From assembly GCA_903938445.1 (NCBI GenBank), contig CAJADG010000071.1, forward strand, positions 1 through 64,000: a DNA stretch of 64,000 nt. Direction: 5' to 3'. Under the pieces are notes generated by a model. It did not search any database and had not been told where the DNA came from. It worked only from the letters and a program-made list of their open reading frames with translations. Source of the stretch: an uncultured Bacteroidota bacterium (lineage in GTDB: Bacteria > Bacteroidota > Bacteroidia > Chitinophagales > Chitinophagaceae). Below, one piece after another: positions 63,168 through 64,000 of the stretch. How positions within the stretch are numbered: the first letter of the stretch is position 1; every line of letters starts with the position of its first letter. The position numbers were made by a program, and so were the translations under genes.

Positions 63168-63713
63168 ATGAAAAAGATTTTTGGGTTCATCCTCCTTGCG
63201 ATGGTAAGTAGCACAGTTGCAATTGCACAAGTTCCAGCACAAAAAATTTGGGAAACCAAAACGGCACAGGTTCGTTTTATTGCAGTAGACGATAAAGATA
63301 TTGATGCGCTCAATAAAGAAGCCGTAAGTCGCTTAGAACCTAATGGTAAGTTGAGTTTCACTATGTTAATGAAAGGTTTTCATTTTGACATGGGTAAAAT
63401 GGAAGAGCATTTTAATGAAGAATATGTAGAGAGTAATAAATTTCCACGTGCCTTTTTTAACGGTCAAATTACCAATATCAAAGCTGTAGATTTTAAAAAG
63501 GATGGCAAATATCCAGTAGCCATTATGGGTACTATGCAGGTACACGGTGTTAATAAAGCCATTCAAGCAAATGGAACTGTGGAAGTAAAAAATGGAATTA
63601 TCTCCGCTAATTCAAAGTTTACCGTTACTTTAAAAGACTTTGGCATTGGCGGAATTTTAATTAAAATGGTTGCAGATAAAATAAATGTGGAAGTAAACGC
63701 TAGCTATCAATAA
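63168..63713 (+). CDS. YceI-family exported protein
   Basis: This 181-residue protein has a signal peptide (MKKIFGFILLAMVSSTVAIAQ) and a lipocalin-like YceI beta barrel: WETKTAQVRFIA, LSFTMLMKGFHFDMGKMEEHF, SNKFPRAFFNGQITN, IMGTMQVHGVNKAI and KFTVTLKDFGIG. YceI proteins bind polyisoprenoid or similar lipids in the periplasm. The length is typical. It is probably transcribed on its own, between recR and metH. Confidence 0.92.
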   Translation: MKKIFGFILLAMVSSTVAIAQVPAQKIWETKTAQVRFIAVDDKDIDALNKEAVSRLEPNGKLSFTMLMKGFHFDMGKMEEHFNEEYVESNKFPRAFFNGQITNIKAVDFKKDGKYPVAIMGTMQVHGVNKAIQANGTVEVKNGIISANSKFTVTLKDFGIGGILIKMVADKINVEVNASYQ

Positions 63714-63760
63714 ACAAACTATTGATTCCCTTTTAATTTGGCTACAAGCTAATAGTATCC

Positions 63761-63768
63761 TAATTTTG
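63761..63768 (+). promoter_or_regulatory. -7 box TAATTTTG of the metH promoter
   Basis: An exact TAnnTTTG match followed by C puts the transcript start near 63774, right at the 5' end of the structured leader. Confidence 0.6.
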
Positions 63769-63774
63769 CCACGC

Positions 63775-63908
63775 ATTGCAGGTGGATTTGTTTATTGTTC
63801 AACCTGCCCATCCGTGAGGAAAAATGGAACTAATAAACGATTCCTATATCGATCCCCAAATTATTAGTTGTTTTTAGCTCCTGTTGGATGTTGCATAAAA
63901 AAAAATTT
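63775..63908 (+). promoter_or_regulatory. Structured metH leader with predicted H-type pseudoknot, riboswitch candidate
   Basis: Stem P1 is GCAGGT (63778-63783) with ACCTGC (63802-63807). Its 18-base loop contains GTTTATTGTTC (63790-63800), which is complementary to GAAC-T-AATAAAC (63827-63838), 11 pairs with one bulged base, forming an H-type pseudoknot. Between them lies a hairpin CCATCC-GTGA-GGA..TGG with a GNRA loop (63808-63827). CTAATAA (63830-63836) can instead pair with TTATTAG (63861-63867) around an inner CGAT/ATCG hairpin, followed by TTGTTTTTAG, a terminator-like alternative. Position before metH suggests control by SAM, SAH, B12 or folate. The motif is not one of the riboswitch consensus patterns I know (SAM-I, SAM-II, SAH, cobalamin, THF). 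Confidence 0.5.
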
Positions 63909-64000
63909 ATGTCAATACAAGAGACGCTTAAAAAAAGAATTTTAGTGATTGATGGTGCCATGGGTACCATGATTCAGCGCCATAAACTTACCGAGGAAGA
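63909..64000 (+). CDS. metH: Methionine synthase, 3'-truncated by the window edge
   Basis: Only the first 30 codons are in the window: MSIQETLKKRILVIDGAMGT and then MIQRHKLTEE. The ILVIDGAMGTMIQ motif is the start of the homocysteine-binding barrel of cobalamin-dependent MetH, which methylates homocysteine from methyltetrahydrofolate. In Bacteroidota the gene may encode a full-length MetH or a shorter homocysteine methyltransferase module; this cannot be told here. The start follows an unusually structured leader. Confidence 0.85.
   Translation, partial: MSIQETLKKRILVIDGAMGTMIQRHKLTEE

Noticed and set aside
63778-63838. Classical cobalamin riboswitch upstream of metH, suggested by the ACCTGCC sequence
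   Set aside because: ACCTGCC at 63802-63808 resembles the end of the B12 box, but the rest of the box and the conserved core (GCCACTG-like and GGGAA blocks) are missing upstream, and the transcript appears to start only 28 bases earlier.
1-64000. CRISPR arrays, insertion sequences, prophage genes, tRNA or rRNA genes
   Set aside because: No regularly spaced repeats, transposase or integrase frames were seen, and no gap between genes is long enough to hide an rRNA; no tRNA-like cloverleaf was recognised by eye, though a tRNAscan run would be the proper test.

Overview
The window looks like a contiguous piece of chromosome from a low-GC, aerobic member of the Bacteroidota, most likely close to Chitinophagaceae. 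The evidence is the gene content: a long-form IspG, DUF5606, SPOR-free TlpA/DUF4369 lipoproteins, PorZ with a type IX sorting tail, an N-succinyl/N-acetyl-ornithine carbamoyltransferase in the arginine pathway, and MqnC of the futalosine menaquinone route. The promoters agree: at least sixteen start sites are preceded by an exact TAnnTTTG -7 box of the Bacteroidota primary sigma factor. No insertion sequence, prophage, CRISPR array, rRNA or tRNA gene was found. Genes are tightly packed and the only gene-free stretch above 300 bases is 34632-35026.

Layout. 1-6508: end of alaS, a two-PDZ envelope protein, gatB and a TlpA-like lipoprotein. 6523-12261 (minus): an apparent operon of a DegT-type aminotransferase, rpoN, a PAP2-like membrane protein and an RND/MMPL transporter. 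12355-21802: DUF5606, a GH3/serine-hydrolase fusion followed by porZ, galM-like, ridA, tsaB, and an ArsR-like regulator paired with a tandem rhodanese. 21804-26332 (minus): LpxL-like acyltransferase, ispG, a degenerate class D beta-lactamase-like lipoprotein and an FKBP isomerase. 26381-34631 (minus): a complete eight-gene arginine operon (GNAT synthase, argG, argC, argD, argF', argB, argE-like, argH). 34645-35350: an unusual inverted-repeat-rich leader/small-gene region and a YHS lipoprotein. 35373-46928 (minus): SWIM/SNF2 helicase, comB, a short ssb, gcvT, padR-pspC and a pair of M16 peptidases. 47046-64000: mqnC, an ECF sigma/anti-sigma/outer-membrane-protein trio, serS, gcvH, VanZ, MarR, GHL10, kup, SRPBCC, a UvrD-like helicase-nuclease, an Ig-like lipoprotein, recR, yceI and the start of metH.

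Most of this is housekeeping. The parts that merit attention are mainly regulatory or degenerate: a predicted H-type pseudoknot leader directly at the predicted transcription start of metH, with a competing downstream hairpin; a Cys-rich small reading frame with an apparent one-base frameshift lying between the arginine operon and its promoter; a lipoprotein with the class D beta-lactamase fold signature but every catalytic motif replaced; an ArsR-like regulator and a double rhodanese that both contain no cysteine, with a perfect palindrome at the regulator's start codon; a 14-bp inverted repeat over the padR promoter; and a 15-bp inverted repeat upstream of kup. All functional statements are from reading the sequence; no database search was possible.
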